DNA of 64,000 nucleotides, taken from assembly GCF_000013405.1 (NCBI RefSeq), contig NC_007759.1:745001-809000 (forward strand), read 5' to 3'. The notes under the pieces are model-generated. The model was not told where the DNA came from and did no database searches. It saw nothing but the letters and a program-made list of their open reading frames with translations. The translations under genes and the position numbers were made by a program. Each line of letters opens with the position of its first letter. The first letter of the stretch is position 1. Positions 43,539 to 52,823 of this stretch are shown here, piece by piece. The DNA is from Syntrophus aciditrophicus SB (GTDB lineage Bacteria > Desulfobacterota > Syntrophia > Syntrophales > Syntrophaceae).

Positions 43539-43574
43539 GGGGGATGATGCGGTGGGTATCATCCCCCCTTTTTC
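43539..43574. terminator. Strong terminator between the + strand remnant and sbcC
   Basis: GGGGGGATGAT and ATCATCCCCCC form a perfect 11-bp stem with a 9-nt loop, followed by TTTTT on +; on the - strand AAA precedes it, giving a short T-run. It ends 8 nt before the sbcC stop codon, so it probably ends the - strand sbcDC transcript. Confidence 0.85.
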
Positions 43575-43582
43575 GAATGAGT

Positions 43583-46500
43583 TCACATTCTTCGGCAGCC
43601 GGGGCCGGACAGGATGCTGCGGCCGCCTGTTTCGGGAATGACCTGTATCTGAGTGCCGATGCGCTCCTTCAGGGCCGCCACGTGAGAGATGATGCCGATG
43701 AGCTTGCCGTCCTGCCGCAATCCCGCCAGCGTTTCCAGGGCGGTTTCCAGGGCGTCTTCGTCGAGAGTGCCGAATCCCTCATCGAGAAAGAGCGAATCAA
43801 CCCGGACATTCCGGCTTGCCATCTGGGAAAGGCCGAGGGCCAGGGCGAGGCTCACGATGAAACTTTCGCCTCCGGAGAGATTTTTCGTTGAGCGGATTTC
43901 GCCGGCCTGATAATTGTCGATGACGTTGAGCTCCAGGGGGTGCGCTTCGTCGTGGATGAGAAGATAGCGATCCGTCATTTCTCTGAGGCGACGGTTGGCA
44001 TGGACCGTCATCATCTCGAAAGTGAGGCCCTGCGCAAAGTTCCGGAATTTCCTGCCGTCGGCGGAACCGATGAGCTGATGCAGGTCGTCCCAGCGGGCGC
44101 ATTCCCTTTTCTGGCGGTCGATCCTCTGAAGGCGTTCCTGCAGATTTTTCCTCCGGCTCTCGTTGTCGGAGAGGTTCTGAACCATGCCGCCGATATCCAA
44201 CCTCAGTTGTTTCAGCTCCATATCGCCGGTGCGGATCTGTTCCTTCAAAACTTCGGAAGACTGATCCGTCAGCTTCTTCTCCTGCTGGACGGCGAGGGTA
44301 TCCAGCCTGTCCTGACGGCGGGCGTCGAGTTCCGCCTTCTCCCTGAGCAGGATCTGTTTCTTTTCAAGAAGCCCTTGCCTCTCCTCTTCGGTCAGGCACG
44401 AGGACAGGAAGTCCGACTCATCTGCAAATCCAGACCTGCGAAGCCGGTCATCCCAGTGCTGTTTCGTCTTCATCAGCTCCCCGGCGCGCTGTTTCGTCCT
44501 GATCTGCAGAGAGACGATCCTTTCCCGCAGCATGCTGATTTCCTTTTCAATTTTTCCGCAGTTCTCCCGGGCCTTTTCAAGGGCATTGCCCGCTTTTTCA
44601 ACCTCTGCCGTAAGCCGTTTTTCTTCTTCATCGGCAATCTTTTCTCCAAACAGCGCCCGCCGGGCGCCGAACAGGGATTCCCGATCTCTGACCAGCTTTT
44701 CCCGGTCCCGGCGTCGTGCCGCCAGATCTTCCTCCAGGCTTGCCAGCAGGGCCTCACGCTTTTCAATGCCGGCCTTCAGCTCGTCAAGCGTCTTCTGTTG
44801 AAGGGTTTTTTCATTCTCCCGGGCGTGCCAGGCTTCCTTGCGCGCCCTGAGGCCGTTCAACAGAACATCGATTTTTTCCAATGGCAGGCGAGTGATTCCA
44901 AACGGTTTCACATCGGCAAGGGCGTCAGCGCGGGCCTTGTCCATTTCTTCTGTCAGTGTGGCACAGTCCCTTTCAGACCGCTCATGATCGGCAGCGGCCT
45001 TCTCCGCATTGTGCCGCGCTTCCTGCAAGGCTTTTTCCGCCCGTTCAAAGGTTTTTCTCACTTTATCCAGGGCATCCTGCGCCGACTTTTCCTGCTTGTC
45101 CTTCCCTTCGGCCTGACGAATGATTTTTTCCATTTCGGCAGTTATCGCCATCACTGTGGCGAGTTCCGCACGTATCCTGATGGCGCGTTCCGGCGGAGAA
45201 GCCTCGATCTGCAGTCGCGACAGAAAATCGGCGGCTTGTTTTTCATCCGCTTTCAGAGCCTCCGCCTTTTCTTCCCGTTCGTTTTTGCTGTGTTGAATCC
45301 CGGCTTCGGTCCGCGCGCGTTCGGCTTCCAGTCTGTTCAATAGATTCGATGCGCTGTTTAACTCATTTTTTGTTTTCTGAAGCTCCTCCTCCACCTCATT
45401 GGGAGCCGGTATGTTTCCCCGCGCGTAGGGATGTTCCGTAGCGCCGCACAGAGGGCAGGGCCGGCCGTCCGCCAGCCGTTTCCGTTCTTCTTCGAGATCG
45501 CGGATACGATTGAGAAGCGATACCTGGGCTTCCAGGGCGGCAGTAGTTTTTTCCAGGAGCGCTTTATGATCGGAGCAGGCTTTCAGCTCGCTGATAATTC
45601 TGTCCCGGTCAGCGTTCAGGATTTCCAGTTGTGTTTTCAGACTGACCAGCGCCGGGGCGATCCGGTCGATTCGTTTCAGGATTTCCTCTGTCTGGATCAG
45701 AAGCCGCTCCCGTTCCCTGAGAACATCCATTTCGTTGCGCCACGTGCTGAACTCGCGTCCCTGAAGGATGACGGAAAGTTCCTCTCTCACATCCTCGTGA
45801 GCCTTCCGGGTTTTTTCAAAGACCCGTCGGATTTTTTCATGCTCGCCCTCCCTGTCGGCAAGCTCGGCCAGGGCTGAATCCTTTTGAGCTGCGGCCGCAA
45901 CCAGTTCCCGACATGCCTTGTTCCACTTTGCCTCCACATCGCGAAGCGAGGCAAATCCTCTTTCAATGGCGCTGAAGTTGGCGATCAGGGCCTCATCCGC
46001 GGCAAATTTTTCCCGGTATGCGTAAATCGCTTCCAGGGCCGCATGGACCTCTTTCCATTTCTGCTTTCCCTGTTCGAGCAGATTTCCATATTCCTTTTCC
46101 TGACTTTCTATCTCTGCAATCGCCCGGTCCTTCTCCACAAGCTGCTTTTCCTGCTCACCCAGTCGGGAATCGAGGTCACGCACCTTTTTAAGCACCTCCC
46201 CCTCCGAGTGCTGTCTGGTCCGTGTCTCATTCAGGAGACTTTCCGCCTTTTTCCTCGCGAATAATCCCTCTGTGGCGGTCTTTTCCTTTTCGGGGAGCGT
46301 GGCGACGGCATCATGAAGTTCTTCCATTTCCTGAGTCTGCAGTTCCCTCAGGGTGGCAATACCCCGGAAGTCGCCTTCCAGACTCATCGCCAGGAGGGAT
46401 CGTTCCAGTCTGTGTGAGTCCGGTTCAAATGCCTTTTGACGCAGTTCGAAGTCCTGCCGTTTCCGGTCCAGTTCTTCCAGCTCTTTCTCCAGGACCGCCA

Positions 46501-47254
46501 TTCCTTCGAGCCAGGCCAGGGCCTTTTCTCCCTCCTTGATTCTTCCGGCGAGTTCGGTTTCCCAATCCTGCTTTTTTCTCAGGGTATCCTGCAAGGCCCG
46601 CTCTTCTTCTTCGCTCAGGATTGCAATGCCCTTGAGTTCTGCCTGCAACAGTTCGAGTTTATCCAACTCTTCGGAACGGCGTTCGTGAACCTTCATGGAT
46701 ATGCGGCTGTAGATTTCCGTTCCGGTAATCTGCTCAAGGATGGGCGCCCGTTCATGAGGAGGGGCCTGAAGAAAAGCGGCGAATCCGCCCTGGGCAAGAA
46801 GCATCGAACGGGTGAAACGCTCGAAATCCAGCCCAGTGACCTTTTCGATGAAGGTACCGACTTCGTTGATCTTTGATTTCAGGACCCGGCCGGAGTCGGC
46901 ATCGACGATTTCATGTCTGGCCTGCTGCAGCTCGCCGTCCGGTTTCTTATAGGCCCGCTGCTGGCTCCAGTGGCAGCGGTAACGTCCTTTCGCGGTTTCG
47001 AAGGTCACTTCTGCGAAGCATTCACCTGTCTGGCGCGACATGATTTCATTGCCGCTTTTCGTGACCTTGCCCAGCCGCGGCGTACTGCCATAAAGTGCAA
47101 GGCACACGGCGTCCATGAGCGTTGTCTTTCCTGACCCCGTGGGGCCGGTAATGGCAAAGATCCCGTCGGATATGTACGCGGGTCGGGTGAAGTCGACCTG
47201 CCATTCGCCGGCAAGGGAATTCAGGTTCTTGAATCGTACGCCGAGAATCCTCAT
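43583..47254 (-). CDS. sbcC: Nuclease SbcCD subunit C (SMC-like ATPase)
   Basis: 1,223 aa. The N-terminal Walker A is GPTGSGKTTLMDAV (near residue 36), followed by the Q-loop region LLAQGGFAAFL. Two very long coiled coils flank the zinc hook CPLCG (near residue 600). The C-terminal ABC signature NLSGGESFIVSLALALGLS and Walker B VDSLFLDEGFGTLD are intact. SbcC with SbcD cleaves hairpins and palindromes and processes blocked DNA ends. The start codon overlaps the sbcD stop (ATGA), so the two are translationally coupled. Length is slightly above the E. coli protein (1,048 aa), due to longer coils. Confidence 0.96.
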   Translation of the reverse strand: MRILGVRFKNLNSLAGEWQVDFTRPAYISDGIFAITGPTGSGKTTLMDAVCLALYGSTPRLGKVTKSGNEIMSRQTGECFAEVTFETAKGRYRCHWSQQRAYKKPDGELQQARHEIVDADSGRVLKSKINEVGTFIEKVTGLDFERFTRSMLLAQGGFAAFLQAPPHERAPILEQITGTEIYSRISMKVHERRSEELDKLELLQAELKGIAILSEEEERALQDTLRKKQDWETELAGRIKEGEKALAWLEGMAVLEKELEELDRKRQDFELRQKAFEPDSHRLERSLLAMSLEGDFRGIATLRELQTQEMEELHDAVATLPEKEKTATEGLFARKKAESLLNETRTRQHSEGEVLKKVRDLDSRLGEQEKQLVEKDRAIAEIESQEKEYGNLLEQGKQKWKEVHAALEAIYAYREKFAADEALIANFSAIERGFASLRDVEAKWNKACRELVAAAAQKDSALAELADREGEHEKIRRVFEKTRKAHEDVREELSVILQGREFSTWRNEMDVLRERERLLIQTEEILKRIDRIAPALVSLKTQLEILNADRDRIISELKACSDHKALLEKTTAALEAQVSLLNRIRDLEEERKRLADGRPCPLCGATEHPYARGNIPAPNEVEEELQKTKNELNSASNLLNRLEAERARTEAGIQHSKNEREEKAEALKADEKQAADFLSRLQIEASPPERAIRIRAELATVMAITAEMEKIIRQAEGKDKQEKSAQDALDKVRKTFERAEKALQEARHNAEKAAADHERSERDCATLTEEMDKARADALADVKPFGITRLPLEKIDVLLNGLRARKEAWHARENEKTLQQKTLDELKAGIEKREALLASLEEDLAARRRDREKLVRDRESLFGARRALFGEKIADEEEKRLTAEVEKAGNALEKARENCGKIEKEISMLRERIVSLQIRTKQRAGELMKTKQHWDDRLRRSGFADESDFLSSCLTEEERQGLLEKKQILLREKAELDARRQDRLDTLAVQQEKKLTDQSSEVLKEQIRTGDMELKQLRLDIGGMVQNLSDNESRRKNLQERLQRIDRQKRECARWDDLHQLIGSADGRKFRNFAQGLTFEMMTVHANRRLREMTDRYLLIHDEAHPLELNVIDNYQAGEIRSTKNLSGGESFIVSLALALGLSQMASRNVRVDSLFLDEGFGTLDEDALETALETLAGLRQDGKLIGIISHVAALKERIGTQIQVIPETGGRSILSGPGCRRM

Positions 47255-48495
47255 GCCTTGTGCACCACGTCAGCCAGCAGGTCCTGTTCGTTGAGGGAGA
47301 CAAGAATTTCCCGGTAGGCATCCAGAAGGGCCGAACGCTTCTCTTCCGGAATTTCGTGAGCTTCCAGGCAGCGCTTAAACACGTCCGTTGTATCCAGGTC
47401 TTCGAGGGTTTCGTTTGCGGTCATCCGCTTCAGGGCGTGTTCCAGTATCCGGTTGTTCCTGACGCGGAGTATCTCCATGCCTGTCCCGGCGATGGTTTCG
47501 TCCAGAAGCGCACGCATGTTTCCGATCATTTCATTTCCTTCATAAATTACCTCCAGCCAGGCATTGCTTCCCCGGGACTTCAAATCTTCGAGGTTCCGGA
47601 CGATGGTCTGCCAGTCTCCCCGCAGGGTCATCAATTCCCGGAATCGGGGGACGGAGATCTCGGTAGCGCGGGAGGTGGAACAGGGAAACTCTACGAGCAT
47701 CACGCTTTTTTCCTGCGTTCCTTCCCCGAAGCCGATCGGGAGGGGCGAACCGGAATAGCGGATCCGCCCCAGACCGCTTACGGTCTGCGGGATATGAAGA
47801 TGCCCCAGGGCAACGTAGTCGATATCCGGGGGAAACACATCCGTTCCGACATGCAGAAGGGTGCCGATGTAAAGTTCGCGCACGCCGTCGCCGTCGACGG
47901 TTTTTCCGCCGGCGGCGTACAGATGCCCCATGACGACGATGGGCACGGGGCTTTTCAGCCTGGAATTTTTTCTCCGGGCCGCGTCGTACACCTTCCGGTA
48001 ATGATCCCGGATGCCTTCAATGATCTTCCGTTCCTTGTCCTCGACGCTCTCTCCTGCTTCGGCGGTACGGATATCCCTGTCCCGGAGGTAGGGAACGGCG
48101 CAGACGATCAGCCGGGGTTCACCATCCGCTCCTGCAATCGTGACCAATTCTTCTTCCGGGGAGGGGCAGGCGCAACCTACTACATGGATGTTCAGGAATT
48201 TGAGGAGATCCCCGGGTGCGTTCAAAAAGGAGGGCGAATCATGATTTCCCGCCGTTATCACCACGTGGCGGCGCGATGAGGCCGCCACGCGGCAGAGAAA
48301 ACGGTAATACAGTTCCTGGGCGACATTGCCGGGTGTGCTGTTGTCAAACACGTCCCCCGCTACCAGCAGCACATCGATGTCTTCCGTCTCGATCAGCGCC
48401 GCCAGCCATTCCAGAAAGGCTTGATGCTCCGCATACCGTTTACGGCCATGCAGGGCGCGGCCCAGGTGCCAGTCGGAGGTGTGGAGAAGTTTCAA
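47251..48495 (-). CDS. sbcD: Nuclease SbcCD subunit D (Mre11-like)
   Basis: 414 aa metallophosphoesterase with all nuclease motifs: HTSDWHLGR (I), VLLVAGDVFDNSTPG (II), VVITAGNHDSP (III), VMGHLYAAG and ALGHLHIPQ (IV-V). The C-terminal capping domain (about residues 280-414) is present. It provides the Mn2+-dependent 3'-5' exonuclease and endonuclease activity of SbcCD. The gene starts 5 nt after the stop of the upstream lipoprotein gene and overlaps sbcC by 4 nt, so it is the middle of a three-gene transcription unit. Confidence 0.96.
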   Translation of the reverse strand: MKLLHTSDWHLGRALHGRKRYAEHQAFLEWLAALIETEDIDVLLVAGDVFDNSTPGNVAQELYYRFLCRVAASSRRHVVITAGNHDSPSFLNAPGDLLKFLNIHVVGCACPSPEEELVTIAGADGEPRLIVCAVPYLRDRDIRTAEAGESVEDKERKIIEGIRDHYRKVYDAARRKNSRLKSPVPIVVMGHLYAAGGKTVDGDGVRELYIGTLLHVGTDVFPPDIDYVALGHLHIPQTVSGLGRIRYSGSPLPIGFGEGTQEKSVMLVEFPCSTSRATEISVPRFRELMTLRGDWQTIVRNLEDLKSRGSNAWLEVIYEGNEMIGNMRALLDETIAGTGMEILRVRNNRILEHALKRMTANETLEDLDTTDVFKRCLEAHEIPEEKRSALLDAYREILVSLNEQDLLADVVHKA

Positions 48496-48500
48496 ATCCT

Positions 48501-49172
48501 TTATTTCGCATCCATTCCGGGAATTTTTCCCTTCATTCCCTCCGGCAGTCCGGGTATTGTCATTTTCTTGTAACCTGCCGGAACCTCGAAGAGACTGTCG
48601 GGCTGACCGCCGATTCTGATATCCCGGTATTCCATGACCCAGCTCCCATCAATCGCCGCGGTCTTGACGGGGAAGTTGATATCCGTCGCCCACCACTGAT
48701 AGGTCTGGACGGTTTTGTCATCCACACTGGCGGTTACTTCATATTTTATGGCGGGGTGTCCGTCGACGGTTTCGCTGCCTACTTCCTTCCGGCTTACTTC
48801 CCCCTTGACTTTTTCTTCGGCCATCTGAATCTGTTCATCTGTCACACCCGGCATTTCCATGTAGGTTTTCTGCGCGTTCATAATCATCCAGACTTTGTTG
48901 AGATCTTTCCTTACGATCGTGGATGATCCGGCTGCTTCGTTATCCGTCCGGAATTTGTCCGGTTTCATGTACATCTTTGATGACAGGGTCTGGCCCCCTG
49001 AGGTGCTCAAAAGGGTGGCTGAAAGTTCCTGAGCCACGGCGGTCTGCATGGCCTTTTCCGGCGCCTTTTCAGCAGCCTTTTCCAGCTTTCCTTCCTCCGT
49101 TCCCTTGCCGCAGCCCGCCACAAAAAGGAACGCCAATGACGCCATCATCAGCAGAATCAAGAATCTTTTCAT
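48501..49172 (-). CDS. DUF4412-like lipoprotein
   Basis: 223 aa from the ATG at 49172 (AGGAGAT 7 nt upstream; the ATG at 49178 is too close). A signal peptide with lipobox VAGC is followed by a Lys/Glu-rich linker of about 25 residues. The mature domain carries the pattern KMYMKPDKFRTD, VWMIMNAQKTYMEMPG and VDGHPAIKYEV typical of DUF4412/LolA-like outer-membrane carrier folds. Function is unknown. It is the first gene of the sbcDC unit, an odd partner for a DNA nuclease, so a link beyond co-transcription should not be assumed. Confidence 0.78.
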   Translation of the reverse strand: MKRFLILLMMASLAFLFVAGCGKGTEEGKLEKAAEKAPEKAMQTAVAQELSATLLSTSGGQTLSSKMYMKPDKFRTDNEAAGSSTIVRKDLNKVWMIMNAQKTYMEMPGVTDEQIQMAEEKVKGEVSRKEVGSETVDGHPAIKYEVTASVDDKTVQTYQWWATDINFPVKTAAIDGSWVMEYRDIRIGGQPDSLFEVPAGYKKMTIPGLPEGMKGKIPGMDAK

Positions 49173-49787
49173 ATGCATATCTCCTTTAAGAAATAGTGAA
49201 GATCATCGAAACTCATCAATCCTTATCAAAAACCCGGTTGACCGATGCCGTTTGGGGAAATGCTTGCGGCAGGCGCCGGATATCAGGATTTCTGCCCTGT
49301 TCAATGAATGCAGAATAAACGGCCCTTGAATGGAAACAAAGGTCACTCTTCCTGATGAGGTTCAAGGGTAAAGAAACGGTGTGGCGATGTCAAGGCATGT
49401 TTCTCTCATCCTGGCGTTGGCAACTGATATTCCTTTATCTGCATGCCTGCCGGGGTTCTTCCATGGGGGCCCGGTTATCCGGCGGGAAGGAGTCCGTGAT
49501 TCGTACATTGCCGCCGGTGGCGCTGTGGGTGCAATCCGTCATCATCCGGGGAAGGAGGGGGGGCTGCCCGATTCCCGGAAGGGGGCGCCGGAAGGACATC
49601 GCTCTTGACAAAAGGGGCCGTTAGGCCGTAAAATAACAAAGAAATTAATCAGTGATTTCAGCAATATATTCCCTTTGTCTCTATCGGAGGCAATACATTT
49701 CTGCCCTGGATTCCGGATGTGCGGCGCTTAAAGAAGGGGGGAAGCCCCGGCGTTTTCATAACTTTTTAAAGTGAAAGGGGTAGAGTC
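49173..49787. other. 615-bp stretch without a supported gene
   Basis: Several short frames exist (for example 49,381-49,608 on +, with HVSLILALATDIPLSACLPG) but none has both a ribosome site and a recognisable protein pattern. The 49,440-49,620 segment is GC-rich with runs of G and could be a decayed gene. A TTGACA at about 49,605 is promoter-like for the GYD gene but lacks a convincing -10 box. Confidence 0.4.
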
Positions 49788-50080
49788 ATGTCCATCTTTT
49801 TTATGTTCGGAAAGTATTCGACGGAATCCCTGAAAGAATCAGTCCCGAAAGAACACAAAGATCAATAGAGACGATTAAAAAACTGCAAGGCGAGGTCCGT
49901 TCCATGTACACCCTTCTGGGAGAGCATGACCTTGTTCTGATCGTGGATTTTCCCTCGGTGGAAAAGGCCATGATGGCCTCGGTGGCATTGCAGAGGCTGA
50001 CAGGGATTGCCTTCACCACCTCGCCGGTCGTGGATGTGGAGGAATTTGACCGGATGATCGGACAGGTAAAAGATATCTGA
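49788..50080 (+). pseudogene. GYD-domain protein gene broken by a single-base deletion
   Basis: The ATG at 49788 opens SIFFMFGKYSTESLK, the usual start of GYD-family proteins (about 95-100 aa, named from a conserved Gly-Tyr-Asp). Near 49,834 one base is missing: the first frame stops at 49,866, while the next frame continues ISPERTQRSIETIKKLQG, then MYTLLGEHDLVLIVDFP and LTGIAFTTSPVVDVEEFD to TGA 50,080. Adding one base restores a 97-aa protein. Conservation on both sides of the break means the lesion is recent, or is a sequencing error. GYD proteins are small ferredoxin-fold proteins of unknown role. Confidence 0.85.
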
Positions 50081-50169
50081 CTTGCGGCAGGCCACGCCGC
50101 AGCCGGATAGAGCATCCGTCCGGGAAACGGCGACGCTGCCGCGGTCAATCGAATCGAAACGACCCGGCA

Positions 50170-51372
50170 TTACAGCCGGACAAGGTCAAGGGGAGTCTTT
50201 GTGACCCGCTCCAGGCCTTCTCTGCGGACGATGAAATCGGCCTCGATGCCGATGCTTCCTTCTCCGGGGAAGACAAATTTAGGTTCGATTGCGAGGATCA
50301 TCCCCTCGGTCAGAATTTGCGGATGGCGCGGGGTGATGACCGGCAGTTCATTGATCTCAAGTCCCACGCCGTGACCGAGAAAACCGACCTGGCCTCCACC
50401 GTATCCCATGAAGTATTCATCAAGTTTTGCCGATTTTGCCCTGCTGCGGGCCCGCTCGAAGAGTTCTGAAGTTTCCGTGCCTTCCCTGGCGAAGGCTGCC
50501 GTCTCATCGAGGATCTCCCTTGCGACCTCATGCGCCTTGGCAAATTTTTCGTTCAGCGAACCAATCACAAAGGTTCTTGTCTCGTCGGTGATATAGCCGT
50601 TATAACCCGCGCCATAATCAAGGAGAACAGGCTGATCGCGGCGGATGGTCCTGAATGATGATCCGTGAGGAATAGCCGCGGTAACTCCCACACCGGCGAT
50701 GGCGGCGTTGACGCAAGTAGGAACGGCGCCCGCCTGTCCGGAAATCACGTAGAGACACATCATTTCCTGATTGAATCCACGCATGCGCAGCAATCCCTGG
50801 TGGCCGCGCCGTCTGCCTTCCGCGGCCAGCTCGGCTTCGACGTCGATTTCCCTCATGCCCTCCCGAAGAACTTGCGGTGTCCGGGAGAAGACGGCATCCA
50901 TGATTTCTCCCGCCCGTTTGATCTGGCGGATTTCAAAATCGCTCTTGACCATCCGCGATTCACGGATGAGAGGGGAGATATCCGTGAAAGAATCGAAACC
51001 AAGAATCTGGCGATAACGTTCATAAGTGGAAACCGGCAGAATATCCAGCTCCATGCCGCCCTTGCCGTGCAGGATTTCTTTCTCGTGCAGAATGTCGCCC
51101 GCGTCCTTATCGCGGCGGATCGGGATGACCGGGAGCGGGGATTCCCTCTGCGCCCGGTCCGGATTCTTTTCCACAAAAAGGAGGGGTGCGCTTTCGAGAG
51201 GAACAACGAGAACGGCTTTCTGTGTGGTGCCGGATAAATAGAAAAGATCGGTGTTCCCCAGAATAATGGAAAAATTGACGCCTTCCCTTGCCATTTTATC
51301 CCGGAAGAGGCCGAGCCTGTTCTGAATCTCAGCTTCCGGTGTGAGTTCACAGAGTTCCATTTCAGTCCACAT
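50170..51372 (-). CDS. M24-family metallopeptidase (Xaa-Pro aminopeptidase-like)
   Basis: 400 aa from the ATG at 51372 (AGGAGGCGGG just upstream). The N-terminal creatinase-like domain (residues 15-145, IILGNTDLFYLSGT) precedes a pita-bread catalytic domain. Its metal ligands are Asp in LLDYGAGYNGYITDETRTF (two Asp, the second in TDETR), His in FLGHGVGLEINELP, Glu in MILAIEPKFVFPG and Glu in GIEADFIV. It probably removes N-terminal residues before proline, or acts on other dipeptides. It is transcribed away from the RelA-like gene, with 356 bp between. Confidence 0.9.
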   Translation of the reverse strand: MWTEMELCELTPEAEIQNRLGLFRDKMAREGVNFSIILGNTDLFYLSGTTQKAVLVVPLESAPLLFVEKNPDRAQRESPLPVIPIRRDKDAGDILHEKEILHGKGGMELDILPVSTYERYRQILGFDSFTDISPLIRESRMVKSDFEIRQIKRAGEIMDAVFSRTPQVLREGMREIDVEAELAAEGRRRGHQGLLRMRGFNQEMMCLYVISGQAGAVPTCVNAAIAGVGVTAAIPHGSSFRTIRRDQPVLLDYGAGYNGYITDETRTFVIGSLNEKFAKAHEVAREILDETAAFAREGTETSELFERARSRAKSAKLDEYFMGYGGGQVGFLGHGVGLEINELPVITPRHPQILTEGMILAIEPKFVFPGEGSIGIEADFIVRREGLERVTKTPLDLVRL

Positions 51373-51728
51373 ATCCCGCCTCCTGAAAATAATAAAACAT
51401 ATCATATGACCGCTTTTCGGATGAACATCGGTTAATATTTTTTTATGCTACCCTGAAAGTGAGTATTTTTCAATAGATAATCTGGAACATTTTCTCCTGT
51501 CAGGTACTTTTGCTGCGTGAGGGTGCAAAGGGATTAAGAGGCTGCCACCGATGGTTGTTGGATCCCGCGGCTACAGCCGGCATGGCGGGGATTGCCGGGG
51601 CCGGGGCAATTTTGCCGCGTTTTCCCGCGCTCATCCCCGCGGATTCAGAGACCCTTTTGCCGAATCTGTGTGAAATGCCGGAAAATAACAGCTGCTCATT
51701 GCCAATGCCCTTGAAAAGAATTAAAATT

Positions 51729-52733
51729 ATGGACAAAGAAGCCGGGGGTCCTGAAATGGAAAAAAAGTGTTCGGAGTTTCTGAATCGGTATAACATTTCC
51801 GAGGAAGCTTATGCCGCTGCAGGGATCGCCTGGGATGAGCTCGAAGAAGTAAGGGATCATTATATCCAGACCCGGGATGAACTGGAGCCGACGGCGCGAT
51901 ACATCGTCAATATTCTCAATAAAACTGAAAAGGTCCATTCCGTCAGTTACCGCATCAAGGCCCCTGAACACCTGATAGCGAAAATTATCCGCAAGAGAAT
52001 CGGGAAGCCGGAAGGGATTATCAATCTCGCAAACTACAGACAGAAGATCACCGATCTGATCGGGATACGGGTCCTGCATCTCTTCAAGGAAGACTGGCTG
52101 GATCTTCACCAGTTCATCACCCGCACCTGGAATCTGAGGAAAGAGCCCATCGCCTATGTGCGCCGGGGCGATGCGGCGGGATACATCAACAGTTTCAAGA
52201 ACTGGGGCTGCACGATCAAGGAACACCCGTACGGCTATCGATCCGTTCATTACCTCCTGCAGTCCATGATTTCGGAGTCGGCGGAGCCGACGGTCCAGGT
52301 ATCGGAAGTGCAGGTCCGGACCCTGTTCGAAGAGGCCTGGAGCAGCATCGATCATCATGTCCGTTATCCTTACGAACCCCGCAATGTCCTGCTCAATGAA
52401 CTGCTCGTTATTCTGAACCGTCTTTCGGGCAGCGCCGATGAAATGGCTTCCTGTATCCTTTATCTGAAAGAAAAGATCAATACGCCAGGCATGCCGTCAC
52501 AAGATGTAAACGGGCAAGCCGGGCAGGGCGGCGGATTCTTTCAGCCCCTGGATGAGTTTGAATGGCCCGCGGAAACGGGGTCGGGAGTCATGGCCTGGAC
52601 GGACGGGAATATCGGGGAGGGCCTTCCGGAACCGTACCTTTTCCCCCCGGCCGATATGGCTGATCAGGAAAAGGGACCCGGCGAAGAGGGGCCTGAAAAG
52701 TCAGAAAAGCCGTCCTCTTCAGCGGAACGCTGA
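51729..52733 (+). CDS. Small alarmone synthetase-like protein (RelA/SpoT nucleotidyltransferase domain)
   Basis: 334 aa from an ATG at 51729 (start uncertain; the frame is open back to 51510 and there is no good ribosome site). The RelA/SpoT synthetase domain spans about residues 70-225: KITDLIGIRVLHLF (synthetase Asp), HPYGYRSVHYLL and VSEVQVRTLFEEAWSSIDH (the ExQxRT motif). It lacks the HD hydrolase, TGS and ACT domains, so it resembles single-domain (p)ppGpp synthetases. A tail of about 80 residues rich in Gly/Pro/Glu/Ser is unusual and probably disordered. The 51,373-51,728 upstream interval shows no other gene. Confidence 0.82.
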   Translation: MDKEAGGPEMEKKCSEFLNRYNISEEAYAAAGIAWDELEEVRDHYIQTRDELEPTARYIVNILNKTEKVHSVSYRIKAPEHLIAKIIRKRIGKPEGIINLANYRQKITDLIGIRVLHLFKEDWLDLHQFITRTWNLRKEPIAYVRRGDAAGYINSFKNWGCTIKEHPYGYRSVHYLLQSMISESAEPTVQVSEVQVRTLFEEAWSSIDHHVRYPYEPRNVLLNELLVILNRLSGSADEMASCILYLKEKINTPGMPSQDVNGQAGQGGGFFQPLDEFEWPAETGSGVMAWTDGNIGEGLPEPYLFPPADMADQEKGPGEEGPEKSEKPSSSAER

Positions 52734-52759
52734 AGCCCTTTTCCCTGAGCTTCAGCGTT
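52726..52759. terminator. Stem-loop between the alarmone synthetase and the activase genes
   Basis: AACGCTGAAG and CTTCAGCGTT form a perfect 10-bp stem with a 14-nt loop that contains the relA-like stop region. The loop is CCCTTTTCCCTGAG and no T-run follows. It lies between convergent genes. Confidence 0.5.
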
Positions 52760-52823
52760 GACTGGTCTGCGTGACTCGTCGTCTGCGTGCGGCAAAGGGC
52801 AAAAATCCGGTCTGCGGAAGCCG

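Noticed and set aside
43940-45343. 467-codon + strand frame inside sbcC
   Set aside because: Antisense to coiled-coil sequence; the Phe/Leu/Gln-rich translation is the expected mirror of Lys/Glu-rich coils.
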